A stretch of 64,000 nucleotides of DNA from Kitasatospora azatica KCTC 9699. Lineage in GTDB: Bacteria; Actinomycetota; Actinomycetes; Streptomycetales; Streptomycetaceae. The notes beneath the pieces were generated by a model that saw only the letters and a list, made by a program, of their open reading frames with translations, ran no database searches and was not told the DNA's origin. Location: assembly GCF_000744785.1 (NCBI RefSeq), contig NZ_JQMO01000003.1, positions 5,270,001 through 5,334,000 on the forward strand, in the 5' to 3' direction. The position numbers and the translations under genes are program-made. Positions 17,681-27,421 of this stretch are shown here, piece by piece (positions within the stretch are counted from its first letter, which is position 1; each line of letters opens with the position of its first letter).

Positions 17681-18304
17681 TCACCGAGCTGTCCGTCTGG
17701 TCCCCTCGGATCGGACGGACAGCTCGGCTGCGAGTTCAGCTTCCAGGACGTCGAGGAAGGAGTGGGCGTACGCGCGGCGTTCGACTGCCAGGTCCTTGCC
17801 GAGCCGAGTCCGGAAGACCGGCTGATCGATGAAGAACCTGGCGCGTTCGATGCTCTCCTCGTAGTGCTGCCCTCTTGCCCCACCGGTAGTAAACGCCTTC
17901 GCGATGCCGAAAGCGCCCACTGCCTCAAGGAAGTTGGCGTCGTGGACCAACTCCTCCTCCAGCAACATCGGCTCCTTGAGGTGACGTTCCAGGCTGATCA
18001 GGGCCTGAGTCACCTCCTCGGCGGGCCACCCGAGAGACCCGAGGAAGGCGGCGGTGTCCCGCCGAAACCCCGGATCATCAAGGTTGGGGACGAGTCCGTG
18101 GAAGCAGGCCAGGAAGTAGAGCAGGTGCAGTCTGGGTTGCTGGCCGTCACGCAGGGAATCAAGCCGGGCCAGGATGCGCTGGACGTGCACAAAGTCGTGA
18201 GCCGGGTCTTTGGCCGCGTAGTAGGCGCGGGCCTGGTCGGCGTACGGCTCCGGCTTGCACCGCGCGTCAATGCCACAGGAGTTGGCGCTTATCTCGACCT
18301 CCAC
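17681..18304 (-). CDS. HD-domain protein (207 aa)
   Basis: The pattern HDFVHVQRI, a middle histidine in ACFHGL and a later LVHDANFLEA with HD fit the HD phosphohydrolase superfamily, which hydrolyses nucleotides or phosphate monoesters with bound metals. The GTG at 18304 (protein begins VEVEISANSC) is the most plausible start; the frame stays open to 18610 but that part looks non-coding. No ribosome site is clear, so it may be leaderless. It converges on serS and shares its terminator. The substrate is unknown. Confidence 0.75.
   Translation of the reverse strand: MEVEISANSCGIDARCKPEPYADQARAYYAAKDPAHDFVHVQRILARLDSLRDGQQPRLHLLYFLACFHGLVPNLDDPGFRRDTAAFLGSLGWPAEEVTQALISLERHLKEPMLLEEELVHDANFLEAVGAFGIAKAFTTGGARGQHYEESIERARFFIDQPVFRTRLGKDLAVERRAYAHSFLDVLEAELAAELSVRSEGTRRTAR
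17684..17727. terminator. bidirectional terminator between convergent genes
   Basis: Perfect 14-bp arms (17684-17697 and 17714-17727, CCGAGCTGTCCGTC and its complement) with a 16-nt loop lie at the meeting point of serS and the HD-domain gene, inside the last codons of the latter. Confidence 0.7.
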
Positions 18305-18538
18305 CGAAGAAACGGCACGGCAGCCCAGCGCGGGACCGCATGCTGCTGCAAGACACGGAGCAATGCCAGTCGACGACAGATCAGAAGACTTGGCATCAGG
18401 GAGTAGGCCGACTGGGTGAGTCTCGTGTCCCGAGCCAGACAGCCGGGAAATCGTGCCGCTACCGGCCGGGGCGAAGGGCAGCTGTGGCAGTGTGGAACTC
18501 AGCGGTGTCATCCGGTCACGTACCGAGTGGGGTGGGGC

Positions 18539-19954
18539 GTGGAAAACGCGCAACAGCGATGCTGCACCGGCTGTGGAGCGCTGCTCAGCCGCTTCAACCA
18601 ACGGCGTCAATGCGCGCTGTGCGAGCGCAGCATGGCACCCAAGGCCGACGCGGCGTTCTGGGCGGAACCCGAGGTCCTGGGAGCGCTGAGACGCTGGGAC
18701 TTCGGAGCGGTGGTTCGTTTATATCGACGGCACACAGGGCTTCCGCAGGCGGCAGTGGCGCGGCTCGTCGGAATCGATCAAGCCGAGGTCAGCCGACTGG
18801 AAAACGGTCGCAAGACGATCCGCGACCGTCACCAGCTCCAGCAGTGGGCCAAGGGACTGGGTATCCCACCCGCCCTGATCGCGCCGCTTCCTGCGGAGTC
18901 GGCGGCGCTCGTGCCGGTGCGCGCCCAACACCGAAGGGCACCGGAGGAGGCAGCCACTGCGGGAATCTGGGACGATCCGGCGGTGATCGCGGATCAGTTG
19001 AGTGCGATTACCTCGGTGAACGTCGATACCGCCGCCCTGTCCCAGTTCGCTCGGTCCGTTGACTCGATCGTTATGTCCTACGAGACGGGCGGACCACAAT
19101 CCCTCGCCCCGGTCGGGGCTCAGCTACGGTCCTCGCTACATACTCTGCTGAGCGGACGGCAGCATCCCGGCCAGCGGCAGAAGCTCTACGTTCTGGCTGC
19201 TCAGGCAGCCGGCCTCCTCGGCTATATGGCGGTGAACGCGGGACGGCCGGCGGCTGCCAAGGCCTACTGCGCGGAGGCGTTCCAGCTGGCAGAGGAGGTT
19301 CAGGACGTCGACCTGATGGCGTGGGTCCGGGGGACACAGTCCTTGGAGGCCTACTACGCCGGCCAGTACCGTGAGGCCTACGACCTCGCGGACGCGGGCG
19401 TCCGCCTCGCAGTCGGCAGCCCACAAGCCGTCCGACTGCTGGTCAACGGCAAGGCGCGCGCCCTCGGCAAGCTCCACGAGAGGCGGGCTGCGGAGCGGGC
19501 GATCGGGGAGGCTCTCGCACTGACCGAACGGGTCGGCACGCCGCTCGGCCTGACGCCGTGCATCTCCTTCGAGCCGTACGGCCTGGCACGCACGCTGGCC
19601 AACGCCGCGACCGTTCACATGGCGCTCGGCGATACCCCGAAGGTGCTCAGCTACGCTGACCAGGTCGCGCAGCACGTTCAGGAAGCGGACTCCGCCTGGA
19701 GTCGGGCCCTGATCGCCCTGGACGTCGCAGCCTCCCACCTTCACGGTCCGAACCCAGAGGTCGAGCAGTCCATGGACCTCGGCCGAGCAGCGCTGCACTC
19801 CGGTGGTGCGAACCCGATCCGCTCAGTCGTGCAGCGCGCTGCCGAACTTCAGCAGCTCGCGGCACCGTGGTCCCATCTCGATGCGGTGGTTGAGTATGGT
19901 GTGGCCCTCGCGCAGTGGAGGGTCCAGAAGGCCGCGTACATTGTCGAGGCATAG
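18539..19954 (+). CDS. zinc-ribbon XRE regulator with TPR-like sensor region (471 aa)
   Basis: Starts with a Cys-rich ribbon, CCTGCGALLSRFNQ ... CALCE, then a helix-turn-helix near residues 60-105 (HTGLPQAAVARLVGIDQAEV then SRLENG), then ~340 residues of helical repeats. This is the architecture of large Streptomyces XRE-TPR regulators. The GTG at 18539 follows a G-rich tract; earlier in-frame starts (18416) add low-complexity sequence. It may regulate the neighbouring cluster, or pair with the 2H phosphoesterase gene downstream. Confidence 0.82.
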   Translation: MENAQQRCCTGCGALLSRFNQRRQCALCERSMAPKADAAFWAEPEVLGALRRWDFGAVVRLYRRHTGLPQAAVARLVGIDQAEVSRLENGRKTIRDRHQLQQWAKGLGIPPALIAPLPAESAALVPVRAQHRRAPEEAATAGIWDDPAVIADQLSAITSVNVDTAALSQFARSVDSIVMSYETGGPQSLAPVGAQLRSSLHTLLSGRQHPGQRQKLYVLAAQAAGLLGYMAVNAGRPAAAKAYCAEAFQLAEEVQDVDLMAWVRGTQSLEAYYAGQYREAYDLADAGVRLAVGSPQAVRLLVNGKARALGKLHERRAAERAIGEALALTERVGTPLGLTPCISFEPYGLARTLANAATVHMALGDTPKVLSYADQVAQHVQEADSAWSRALIALDVAASHLHGPNPEVEQSMDLGRAALHSGGANPIRSVVQRAAELQQLAAPWSHLDAVVEYGVALAQWRVQKAAYIVEA

Positions 19955-20001
19955 GCCCTGATCCTGAGCGAGCCCTCTGGCCGTGGACGAATAGAGCGTC
20001 G

Positions 20002-20736
20002 ATGTACCCAGACACGCCCACACGACCCATCAGCTTCCCCGCTGACCCGCCGCCGTCGCTCACTGACCCCAGGGTGATCGCGGACCACGACTGGGCCGCC
20101 TTCTCCGCAGTGACCATGATGGTCAACCACTGGGACCGGCCTGGGAGATCATCCGGACGCCGTCGGCTCTACTGGTTCATTACCGCGGAGCAGGCGCCCG
20201 ACGTTCACTCGCTGGCTGAGCGGTGCCAGCGGCAGCTCGCCCGGCCGGAACTTGATCACACCGCCGCCGACGGACTGCACATCACCATCAGCCGAGTCAG
20301 CGCGGCGAGCGAAGACATGCTGGCGACCGTAGCTGCAGCCGCCCGTGCGCGCTGCGCAGAGCTTGATCCATTCGTCCTGCAAGTCCTGCCCCTGGCAGGG
20401 TCTCGTGGTGCAGTGCGCTTCAGTCTCGCACCGTGGGGGCCACTCCTGCAGCTACACAGTGCACTCACCGACGTCGGCACTGCGGCCGGGGTGGCCACGG
20501 CCAAGCCGACCAGCGGCTTTCGACCCCACCTGGGCATCGCGTACTGCAACCGGCCGGTCCCGGCAGAACCAATCCAGAGGGCGATCACCGATCTCCGCCG
20601 CCTCGAACCTGCTGAACTTCCTGTATCGGGTGTCAAGTTGGTCGAACTTCGGAGGGAGAATCACCGCTACCGCTGGACCACGCTGGAGGAGATTCGTCTC
20701 GGTGGCGTCTCCGATGGAGCGAGGGACAAGCGTTAG
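20002..20736 (+). CDS. 2'-5' RNA ligase-like / 2H phosphoesterase (244 aa)
   Basis: Two H-x-T/S-like motifs, HITISR (His93) and HLGIAY (His176), define the 2H phosphoesterase fold (LigT, cyclic phosphodiesterase). The second motif has Gly where Thr/Ser is usual, so activity may differ. Such proteins act on 2',3'-cyclic phosphates or 2'-5' RNA linkages. The ATG at 20002 is the first in good context; the frame overlaps the end of the upstream gene if extended. Confidence 0.82.
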   Translation: MYPDTPTRPISFPADPPPSLTDPRVIADHDWAAFSAVTMMVNHWDRPGRSSGRRRLYWFITAEQAPDVHSLAERCQRQLARPELDHTAADGLHITISRVSAASEDMLATVAAAARARCAELDPFVLQVLPLAGSRGAVRFSLAPWGPLLQLHSALTDVGTAAGVATAKPTSGFRPHLGIAYCNRPVPAEPIQRAITDLRRLEPAELPVSGVKLVELRRENHRYRWTTLEEIRLGGVSDGARDKR

Positions 20737-20956
20737 CGGGGGAGCCCGGTGCAGCTGGCGGCTTGGGCGCAGCGCCGATCTCTCCCACCTTGTTGGCCCG
20801 TTGCCGCTCCCACTGCAGAGCGCCGGCGACGGCGCGTCCCCGGAACCGGGGCAGGGTCTCGGCTGACTGCTCCTACCAGTGTGTCGGCGGCGGCTGAACC
20901 GTGACCCACTTTGGTCGGTCGAGATCTGACCCTTTTCGCGTCGTCAGCGCTCGTGT

Positions 20957-21778
20957 TCAGTCGTTGTCGGTGGCGGGGACGCGACCGAGATCGCGGCCCC
21001 GCATGCGGTAGGACTCGCCCTTGAGGGAGTGGACCTCGGCGTGGTGGACGAGCCGATCGATCATCGCTGCGGCGACGGTCTCGTCACCGAACACCTCTCC
21101 CCAGCGCCCGAAGGGCTTGTTGCTGGTGACGATCACGCTGGCCCTCTCGTATCTGTTCGAGATCAGCTGGAAGAACAGGTTCGCGGCCTCGGCCTCGAAC
21201 GGGATGTAGCCCACTTCGTCGACCACGATCAGCGGGTAACGGCCGAGTTTGATCAGCTCGTCCTGGAGCCGTCCTGTGTGGTGGGCGGCGGCTAGGCGGT
21301 CGACCCACTGGGCGGCGGTCGCGAACGCGACCCGGTGGCCGGCCTGGCAGGCCCGGACGGCGAGCCCGGTCGCCAGGTGCGTCTTGCCGGTGCCCGGCGG
21401 CCCCAGGAAGATCGCGTTCTCGCGGGCGGCTATGAAGTCCAATGTTCCCAGGTGGCCGAGTTGTTGGCGCGTCAGCCCGCGCAGATGGGTGAGGTCGAGT
21501 TCCTCGATCGTCTTGATCGCGGGGAAGCGGGCGGCGCGGATGCGGCCCTCGCCGCCGTGGCTGTCGCGGGCGGAGACCTCGCGCTGCAGGCAGGCGACGA
21601 GGTATTCGAGGTGGGTCCAGGACTCGGCCTGGGCGCGTTCGGCCAGCCTTTCGGCGGCGTCCAGCAAGGCCGGGGCCTTCAGTGCGCGGGCGCAAAACGC
21701 CAGGTCGGCTGCGGTCTGTCGCCCGGTGCGGGCCTGGCCGTCGGGCTTGGCCGCGCTGGTCGTGGGGGTGGGTGTCAT
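20957..21778 (-). CDS. istB: IS21 helper ATPase IstB (273 aa)
   Basis: AAA+ ATPase of the IstB/DnaC type: Walker A GPPGTGKT, Walker B LIVVDEVGYIPF and the conserved region SNRYERASVIVTSNKPFGRW. It stimulates IstA-mediated insertion. Its ATG shares one base with the istA stop (TGATG), the usual coupling in this family. It looks full length. Confidence 0.95.
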   Translation of the reverse strand: MTPTPTTSAAKPDGQARTGRQTAADLAFCARALKAPALLDAAERLAERAQAESWTHLEYLVACLQREVSARDSHGGEGRIRAARFPAIKTIEELDLTHLRGLTRQQLGHLGTLDFIAARENAIFLGPPGTGKTHLATGLAVRACQAGHRVAFATAAQWVDRLAAAHHTGRLQDELIKLGRYPLIVVDEVGYIPFEAEAANLFFQLISNRYERASVIVTSNKPFGRWGEVFGDETVAAAMIDRLVHHAEVHSLKGESYRMRGRDLGRVPATDND

Positions 21779-23046
21779 CAGGGTTCCTCCTTCCCGGCGC
21801 CGCCCTCGATGAGGGTGAACATGCGGTCATAAGTCGCCAGTTCGCGTTGCTCGACCTCGATGCCGAGGCTGTCCGGGGCCAGCAGGGCGGCTCGGGCGGT
21901 GGCCGCGCGGGCGGCTTGCTGGCGGATCGCCTCGCCGCGAAGGAGCTGGGCCGCAGCTGCGTGCTCGGGGTCGGTCAGGGTCTGGTGGCGGGCCCAGCAG
22001 CGGGTGTGCCGGGCGACGACGTCGTTGCCCGCGATGACGCTGACCTCCTCGTTGTCCGCGCGGACCATCACGGTCTTGCCGATGGCGCGCGGGTGGACGG
22101 AGTAGTCGTTGGTGTCGACGCGGACGTAGTGGTCGCGGCCGATGCGGGTGTGGAAGCGCCACCAGCTGGGCGGCGACACAGGCGGAATCTGGAGCATCGC
22201 GGCCCGGTCCGCCTCCCAGCGGTCGATGGGCCGGGCGTCGATGGAGCGGTGGATCCGCCGGTTGGCGATCTGCAGCCAGGCTGCCAGCTGGGTGTTGAAG
22301 TCGGTGGGTCCGGTGAAGGTGCGGCCGGGCAGGAAGCTGGTCTCCAGGTAGCCGTTGGCGCGTTCGACCAGGCCCTTCGCTTCCGGGTCGCGGGGGCGGC
22401 AGAGGTGGACCCGGGTGGCCAGCAGTCCCGCGAACGCCGCGAACTCGCTGGTCAGCCTGCCTTTGCCGACTCCGGCTTCGTTGTCCCAGACCAGGGTCTT
22501 GGGGACGGCTCCCCAGCCGTCGGCGAGCAGGCGCCAGTGCCCGTCGATCAGGTCGCCGGTCTGGCGCGACGGCAGCATCCGAGCGGTGATCACCCGCGAG
22601 TAGCCCGAGACGATGACCAGAACCGGCGGGCGGCCGGACTGGCCGTAGCCGAGCGGGATGTCGACGGCCGGGAACCACAGGTCGCACTGCGCGAGCTCGC
22701 CCGGCTGGTAGACGGTCCGCGAGACCGGGTCGACGGGCAGGTAGGCCGGCCGCAGCTCACGCACTCGTTCCTTCAGGATCGTCAGCCCGCGGGTCCATCC
22801 GATCCGCTCGGCGATCACTGTCGCGGGCATCGTCGGCGTCTGTTTGAGCAGCTCGCGGATCGCGGGCTCGAACGCGTCGACCGCCGATCCTTTCAACGGA
22901 CGCTGGTAGACGGGCGGCTGGTCGGTGGCCAGGGCCCGCTTCACCGTGTTCTTCGAGATGCCCATATGGCGGGCGATCGCCCGGATCGGCATCTGCTCGG
23001 CCCGATGCAGCCGACGGATCTCGGCCCAGTCCTCCACGTGGATCAC
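21778..23046 (-). CDS. istA: IS21 transposase IstA (422 aa)
   Basis: N-terminal helix-turn-helix (MPIRAIARHMGISKNTVKRA) followed by an rve/DDE integrase core (LAQCDLWFPAVDIPLG for the first Asp, LVWDNEAGVGK for the second, RDPEAKGLVERANGYLE for the Glu). It is full length for the family and has no frameshift, so the element may be active. ATG at 23046 is about 105 bp inside the right end. Confidence 0.93.
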   Translation of the reverse strand: MIHVEDWAEIRRLHRAEQMPIRAIARHMGISKNTVKRALATDQPPVYQRPLKGSAVDAFEPAIRELLKQTPTMPATVIAERIGWTRGLTILKERVRELRPAYLPVDPVSRTVYQPGELAQCDLWFPAVDIPLGYGQSGRPPVLVIVSGYSRVITARMLPSRQTGDLIDGHWRLLADGWGAVPKTLVWDNEAGVGKGRLTSEFAAFAGLLATRVHLCRPRDPEAKGLVERANGYLETSFLPGRTFTGPTDFNTQLAAWLQIANRRIHRSIDARPIDRWEADRAAMLQIPPVSPPSWWRFHTRIGRDHYVRVDTNDYSVHPRAIGKTVMVRADNEEVSVIAGNDVVARHTRCWARHQTLTDPEHAAAAQLLRGEAIRQQAARAATARAALLAPDSLGIEVEQRELATYDRMFTLIEGGAGKEEP

Positions 23047-23239
23047 CCTCTCCTCCTGACCCTCTATGAAGATCAGGATGATCAGACGATCGCGAGGTGG
23101 GTCACCTTTGATCCGCCGTTCAGCGGTCAGTTTTCACCCGTCGCCGAGACAGTGCTGGCTCCCGTCTACTCCTACGGGCTGTCCCGCAATTGATCTTTGA
23201 CGCGTCTGCCGTCGTCCGGGTTCGGGCGGCGTGGGTGGG

Positions 23240-23560
23240 CTATGCGGCCTGGAGGAGGTTGTGCAGGCGGGCGATGCCGAGCATCGCGGCGTGGACACCG
23301 TCGCCCTTCAGGCGGCAGTCGCGAAGGATCTTCCAGTTCTTCATGCGCGCGAAGACGTGTTCGACGCGGGCGCGGCCCTGCTGTGGGAGTGGTTGTGCTG
23401 CTTCTTCCAGCCGCAGAGGTGACCGCTGGCGGGGCGGCGGTGCGGGATGACCAGTCCGGTGCCCTGGTCGCCTCGGCGATGGTGGTCGTCCTGCTCACCG
23501 CTGCGGCGGCGCCCGACTCGGTCTACGCCTTGCAGCAAACTGTCCCCCCGGGCCCTGGCC
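23240..23560 (-). pseudogene. IS5-type transposase C-terminal fragment, frameshifted
   Basis: Reading on the minus strand gives LVIPHRRPASGHL ... KKQHNHSHSR, then, one frame over, RVEHVFARMKNWKILRDCRL ... IARLHNLLQAA and a stop at 23240. This is the C-terminus of a DDE_Tnp_4 (IS5/IS1182-like) transposase. A one-base change in the SHSRARV region breaks it, and the N-terminal half is absent. It lies between the IS21 element and the IS701 element. Confidence 0.75.
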
Positions 23561-24484
23561 GAGATCGCCCGCACGGAAGCCACTCGCGACAGTTCCTGGC
23601 CCGGTACTACAGCGGCGGATCTTGCTGATGTGATCGCTTCGGATCGCTTGGGCGAAGGTGCGCGGGGAGGGGGTCTCCGCGTCGCTGGTAGTGGCTGATG
23701 GCGGCTGCGGTCTGGTGTTTCGGTTCGTCCGTGGTGCTGACGCAGAAGTTCGGCGTCGTCGTGGCGGATGACGAGGCCGGTGAGAGCCAGGAGGCAGGCC
23801 AGCGCGGAGAGGGTCAGTCGGATCATGGGACCAGGCTGGCGTGGTGGGCCACTTGTTGGTGGCGGGGGCTCCTCGGCGGGCGGGGCGTCTGCCGTCTCCT
23901 GGCCCGGAGCCGCTTCCCCACGCGGGAGTTCGGGGTCGGCGGCGAGGTGGCGGGCGCGCTGGACGGCCAGGAAGGCGTGGGCGAGCATCGTGCAGGTGAT
24001 GCTGCGGTGCCAGGGGATCCACTTGCGGACCTGGTACTGGTCCAGGCCGGTGAGCTGTTTGGCCTGCTCGTTGTCCTCTTCGATCTGCCAGCGGATCCCG
24101 GTCTGCTCTATCGCGGCGCCGGCCGGGGTGGCGGCGGGGGCGTGGACGAGGAAGTAGGCGTATTCGAAGTCGAAGCGCCCGCCGGCCAGTTTCCTCTTGT
24201 GCTTGGAGCAGCCTATCGGCAACTGGTGTTCGAATCCCTCGGCGGGTTCCTGGTCCTTGACCCAGACGGCGACACGGTCCAGTCGTAGTACCGACGGCCC
24301 TTCGATCCTTCTCCGCAGGAGCGACGTTCCCACTGGTTGCGGCGTTTCGCGTAAGGCAGCAGGTGGTCGGCGCGCTTCATGGTGGCGGTGCCGGGCGCGG
24401 GCCATCCGGGTGGGCCAACCAGCGGCAGGTACAGGCGACGGTCGATAAAGGTGTGTCCGCCGGGTGCCGCGTAGGTCAGCATCA

Positions 24485-27027
24485 GTCGGGTAGCTCCGGC
24501 GCATTACTGCGCCGGAGCCCCCTCAGAACCGGGCATGCCCGCTTTCCGGGCACCACGGCTCAAGCAAGCCCTGGAGGCGTGCGGGCGTGCAGAGTTGATG
24601 TTGCGGGTCTGCTGCCAGCAGTGTTGAGCTGCTGACAGGTGGTGTGGACAAGACGGAGTTGTGTTCCGTCCGGCGTGCCGATCCCGTGGTAGGTGATCAT
24701 CCGTTCGGTGATCGCCTGGCGGGTCGCCCGCAGCCATCTCTCCCACTGGGTGGGGTCGGCTGGCGGGCGTTCGACGGGCAGTAGCGGCCTGCGGCAGATC
24801 TGACAGCGGCCGTTCTGCGCGTTGAGCAGGCGCAAGGTGGCGCGGTTGACCAGCGAAGGTGCGCTTCTGCGCCGTCGATCGGCCCAGTACTCGGTCAGGT
24901 CGGGGTCGTCCGGGGACGCCCCGTTCTGGACCATCTGGTGTCGGAGGATGCTCGTCCAGGCGAATTTCAGCAGGTAGGCGCCGCTGTGGCGGTCGCCGAA
25001 CACCCACTGGTCCTGCCGGGACTTGTTGAACCGGCCGAAGTAGCGGGCGGTGACCCAGTGCCTCGACTTGTTCGGGTGGGCGCGGGTGGCCCACTTGTAG
25101 ACGAGCTTCCACATGTAGTCGTCCAGGGAGGCGAAGACCTCGCTGGAGACCACGTTCCGGTAGTAGGCCGCCCAACCCCGGATGATCGGGTTGAGCCGGT
25201 GCAGCACCGCCGCCGCGTTGGCCCCGTTCTGGGCGCGCATTTCGGTGCCGAGCCTTTGCCGGATCCGTTTGACGGCCTCGCGGCTGGGTTTGATCAGCAG
25301 CTTGCCGTGATAGCGGCGGACGGTGAACCCGAGAAAGTCGAAGCCCTGTTCGAGGTGGACGATGCGCGTCTTGTCCTCGTTGAAGGCCAGACCCCGGGGC
25401 GCCAGCCACTGGGCGAGCCGTTCCTTGACCCGTTCGGCCTGTTCCCGCGAGTGGCACAGGGCGACAAGATCGTCGGCGTATCGAACCAGCAGCGGGGAGC
25501 CCGGCATCGTGTCGCCAGCGCGGCGGCCCGTCTGCCGGTACTGCACTCCCGCGGCCGTCTCCATTCCATGCAGGGCGATGTTCAAGAGGACAGGGCTGAT
25601 CACGCCGCCTTGGGGAGTTCCCTCCCCGGTCGGGGTGAGCTCGCCGTCCTCGACCACGCCGGCCTTCAGCCACCGCTCGACCGTTCCCCGGGCGGGGAAG
25701 GAGCCGAGCTGGGCGAGAAGGTGGGCGTGGTCGATCCGGTCGAACGCCGCCACCAGGTCCGCGTCGAGCGCCCACCGACGCAGGGCGCTCTTGCCCTTGG
25801 CCGTCCAGTAGATCGCCGCGATCGCGTCCTGGCAGCTGCGGCCGGGTCGAAAGCCGTACGACTTCGGCTCGAACCGCGCTTCCCACTCGGGTTCCAGTGC
25901 CTGTGAGACGCGGGCTTGCTGCACCCGGTCCACGATCACGGGAATGCCGAGCGGGCGCCTCTTTCCACCTGCTTTGGGGATGTACACGCGCTTGACGGGT
26001 CGGGCCTGCCACGGGCCGGTGCAGTGCTGGACCCAGTGGGCCAGTTCCGCCTTGCCCCGGGAGGTCAGTACGACCTGCCCGTCGACGCCCGCCGTCTTGC
26101 GCCCCGCGTTGATCTCCGTGACCCGCCGCACGCTCACCAGCGTGCTGGCTCGGGAACGGAGCATCAGTTTCTGCAAGTTGCGGACCTTCTTGAGGTCCCT
26201 TGCCTGCGACGCCGTGAAGATCCGCTGTCGAAGACGCCGTACGCTCTCCTCTTCGGCACGCCAGTCGATGGCGTCCCAGTCGGGGAGAGTGTCCTCCGGT
26301 CCGTTCACCGCGCGGACCGGCGGCGTCGCAACAGCAGTCGCCTCGGTCCTCATGGTGTCCAACTTGCCCTTCGGTTCCGGAATCCTTGATCAGTCACGTT
26401 CCTCACGGGCTCACCCGGCCCACGTCAGCTCCCTTTCGGGATCGGGCAGTTGCCCGTATCCGGTCAGTTGTGCGGGGCTCGGCGGAGGAGCCGATGGTCC
26501 GCCCCGGTTTCCTGCTGCCTTTCGGCGCACCGGCGTTGGCTTCTTGGGCCGTCCTGCTCCCGCTGGGGAGTTGGGCCTTCCTTGCGGTCGGCTGACCAGG
26601 CGACAAGTCGCATGGACCCCAACGGGGTTGTCACGTTCCACACGTATGAGATGCGACCGGGGTGGGCGCCCTCATTACCCCGGGACGGTGGTGTCCTCCC
26701 GGCCGACTCAGAGTCTGCGACCGGCACCTGCCGCTTCTCAGCGGCCAGTCCTGCACCCCACCACTGCATTCCACCTGCGGGGCTTGCCATCACGAGGCAT
26801 CGTCGAGGGTTCATTCACATTCACCCGTCCGATCTTCTCCTTGCCTGTGACCTCCGAGTGGAGCGGAGGCCCTTGGGCTTCTTCCCGGAGCTTCGCACCC
26901 CGCCGTTACCAGCGACGCACGTCCGGGCGGAGACAGGCCATGGACACTGGCCCGGGGCTACGTCCTCGGCATCACACCGACCCTCCTTCCGACGAGCCCA
27001 CTCACTACGTGCGACTTCGTGTCGCAC
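24485..27027 (-). mobile_element. group II intron (2543 bp) with maturase ORF
   Basis: On the minus strand the intron starts GTGCGACACG, matching the GUGYG 5' consensus, and ends CCCGAC, matching the 3' AY rule. Domain V is clear at 24561-24526 (GAGCCGTGGTGCCC, GGAAAG, then CATGCCCGGTTC) and a domain VI-like hairpin follows (24521-24485). Joining 27028 to 24484 restores the transposase codons CAG GTC ATG GTG ATG CTG (QVMVML). The intron-encoded protein is intact, so retromobility is plausible. Confidence 0.9.
24560..26353 (-). CDS. ltrA: group II intron reverse transcriptase/maturase with HNH-like domain (597 aa)
   Basis: RT motifs are present in order: KRVYIPKAGGKRRPLGIP, YGFRPGRSCQDAI, LDADLVAAFDRIDH, GTPQGGVISPVLLNI and the catalytic VRYADDLVALC. 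A maturase X region follows (GFTVRRYHGKLLIKPSR; LNPIIRGWAAYYRN). The C-terminus has CQICRRPL and HTTC spacings of an HNH endonuclease. It would splice the intron and copy it into target DNA. ATG at 26353 is used (TTG at 26362 is possible). The stop overlaps the first bases of domain V. Confidence 0.95.
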   Translation of the reverse strand: MRTEATAVATPPVRAVNGPEDTLPDWDAIDWRAEEESVRRLRQRIFTASQARDLKKVRNLQKLMLRSRASTLVSVRRVTEINAGRKTAGVDGQVVLTSRGKAELAHWVQHCTGPWQARPVKRVYIPKAGGKRRPLGIPVIVDRVQQARVSQALEPEWEARFEPKSYGFRPGRSCQDAIAAIYWTAKGKSALRRWALDADLVAAFDRIDHAHLLAQLGSFPARGTVERWLKAGVVEDGELTPTGEGTPQGGVISPVLLNIALHGMETAAGVQYRQTGRRAGDTMPGSPLLVRYADDLVALCHSREQAERVKERLAQWLAPRGLAFNEDKTRIVHLEQGFDFLGFTVRRYHGKLLIKPSREAVKRIRQRLGTEMRAQNGANAAAVLHRLNPIIRGWAAYYRNVVSSEVFASLDDYMWKLVYKWATRAHPNKSRHWVTARYFGRFNKSRQDQWVFGDRHSGAYLLKFAWTSILRHQMVQNGASPDDPDLTEYWADRRRRSAPSLVNRATLRLLNAQNGRCQICRRPLLPVERPPADPTQWERWLRATRQAITERMITYHGIGTPDGTQLRLVHTTCQQLNTAGSRPATSTLHARTPPGLA

Positions 27028-27421
27028 CCATGACCTGGCAGTTGCGCACGTCGCCGGTGGCTCCGCAGTGCTGCCGGGCGACCCCGACGGACTTGGTCCC
27101 CTTCTTCTGTACCTGGGTGTCGTCCAGGACCAGCGACGCGGCCTGATCGCCCAGATGCTCGGCCACGTACGCCCGCAGTTCGGCCAGCAGCGCGTCTGCT
27201 GACCACGAGGCCGCGTTGAGGAACTTCCGGATCCGCGAAGGCGTGACATGGCCCGCCCGTGCGGCCATCGTCCACGCGTTCTTCCGACGCAAGTCCGACA
27301 GCAGACCCTCGACCAGGTCTGCGAACACCTCCCGGGGCTCCGGCCGCGCGAACAGATGGTCGAGCCCACCCAGCAGAACACCTAACTGCTGGGCCCACTA
27401 GCCGAAATGCTCCTCCGTCAC

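Larger units (their letters stand above)
20880..23151 (-). mobile_element. IS21-family insertion sequence, apparently complete
   Basis: It contains istA and istB overlapping by one base. Its ends match imperfectly in inverted orientation: TGTGTCGGCGGCGGCTGAA at 20880 and, on the other strand from 23151, TGTCTCGGCGACGGGTGAA, each with a TGACC a few bases further in. About 2.27 kb is a typical IS21 size. A target duplication was not found. Confidence 0.8.
23697..27421 (-). pseudogene. IS701-family transposase, intron-split and decayed
   Basis: The N-terminal part (27421-27028) reads FADLVEGLLSDLRRKNAWTM ... VLDDTQVQKKGTKSVGVARQ ... VRNCQVM. The C-terminal part (24484 downward) continues LTYAAPGGHTFIDRRLYLPL ... 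ADHLLPYAKRRNQWERR, then, one frame over, EDNEQAKQLTGLDQYQVRKW ... TCTMLAHAFLAVQRA. Damage besides the intron: a TAG at 27400-27398 near the N-terminus, an internal deletion after RRLYLPL that removes much of the catalytic core, and a frameshift after YYDWT. It cannot make an active transposase even after splicing. Confidence 0.85.

Noticed and set aside
16360..17928. Minus-strand open frame of 522 aa over serS
   Set aside because: Antisense shadow of a well-defined seryl-tRNA synthetase.
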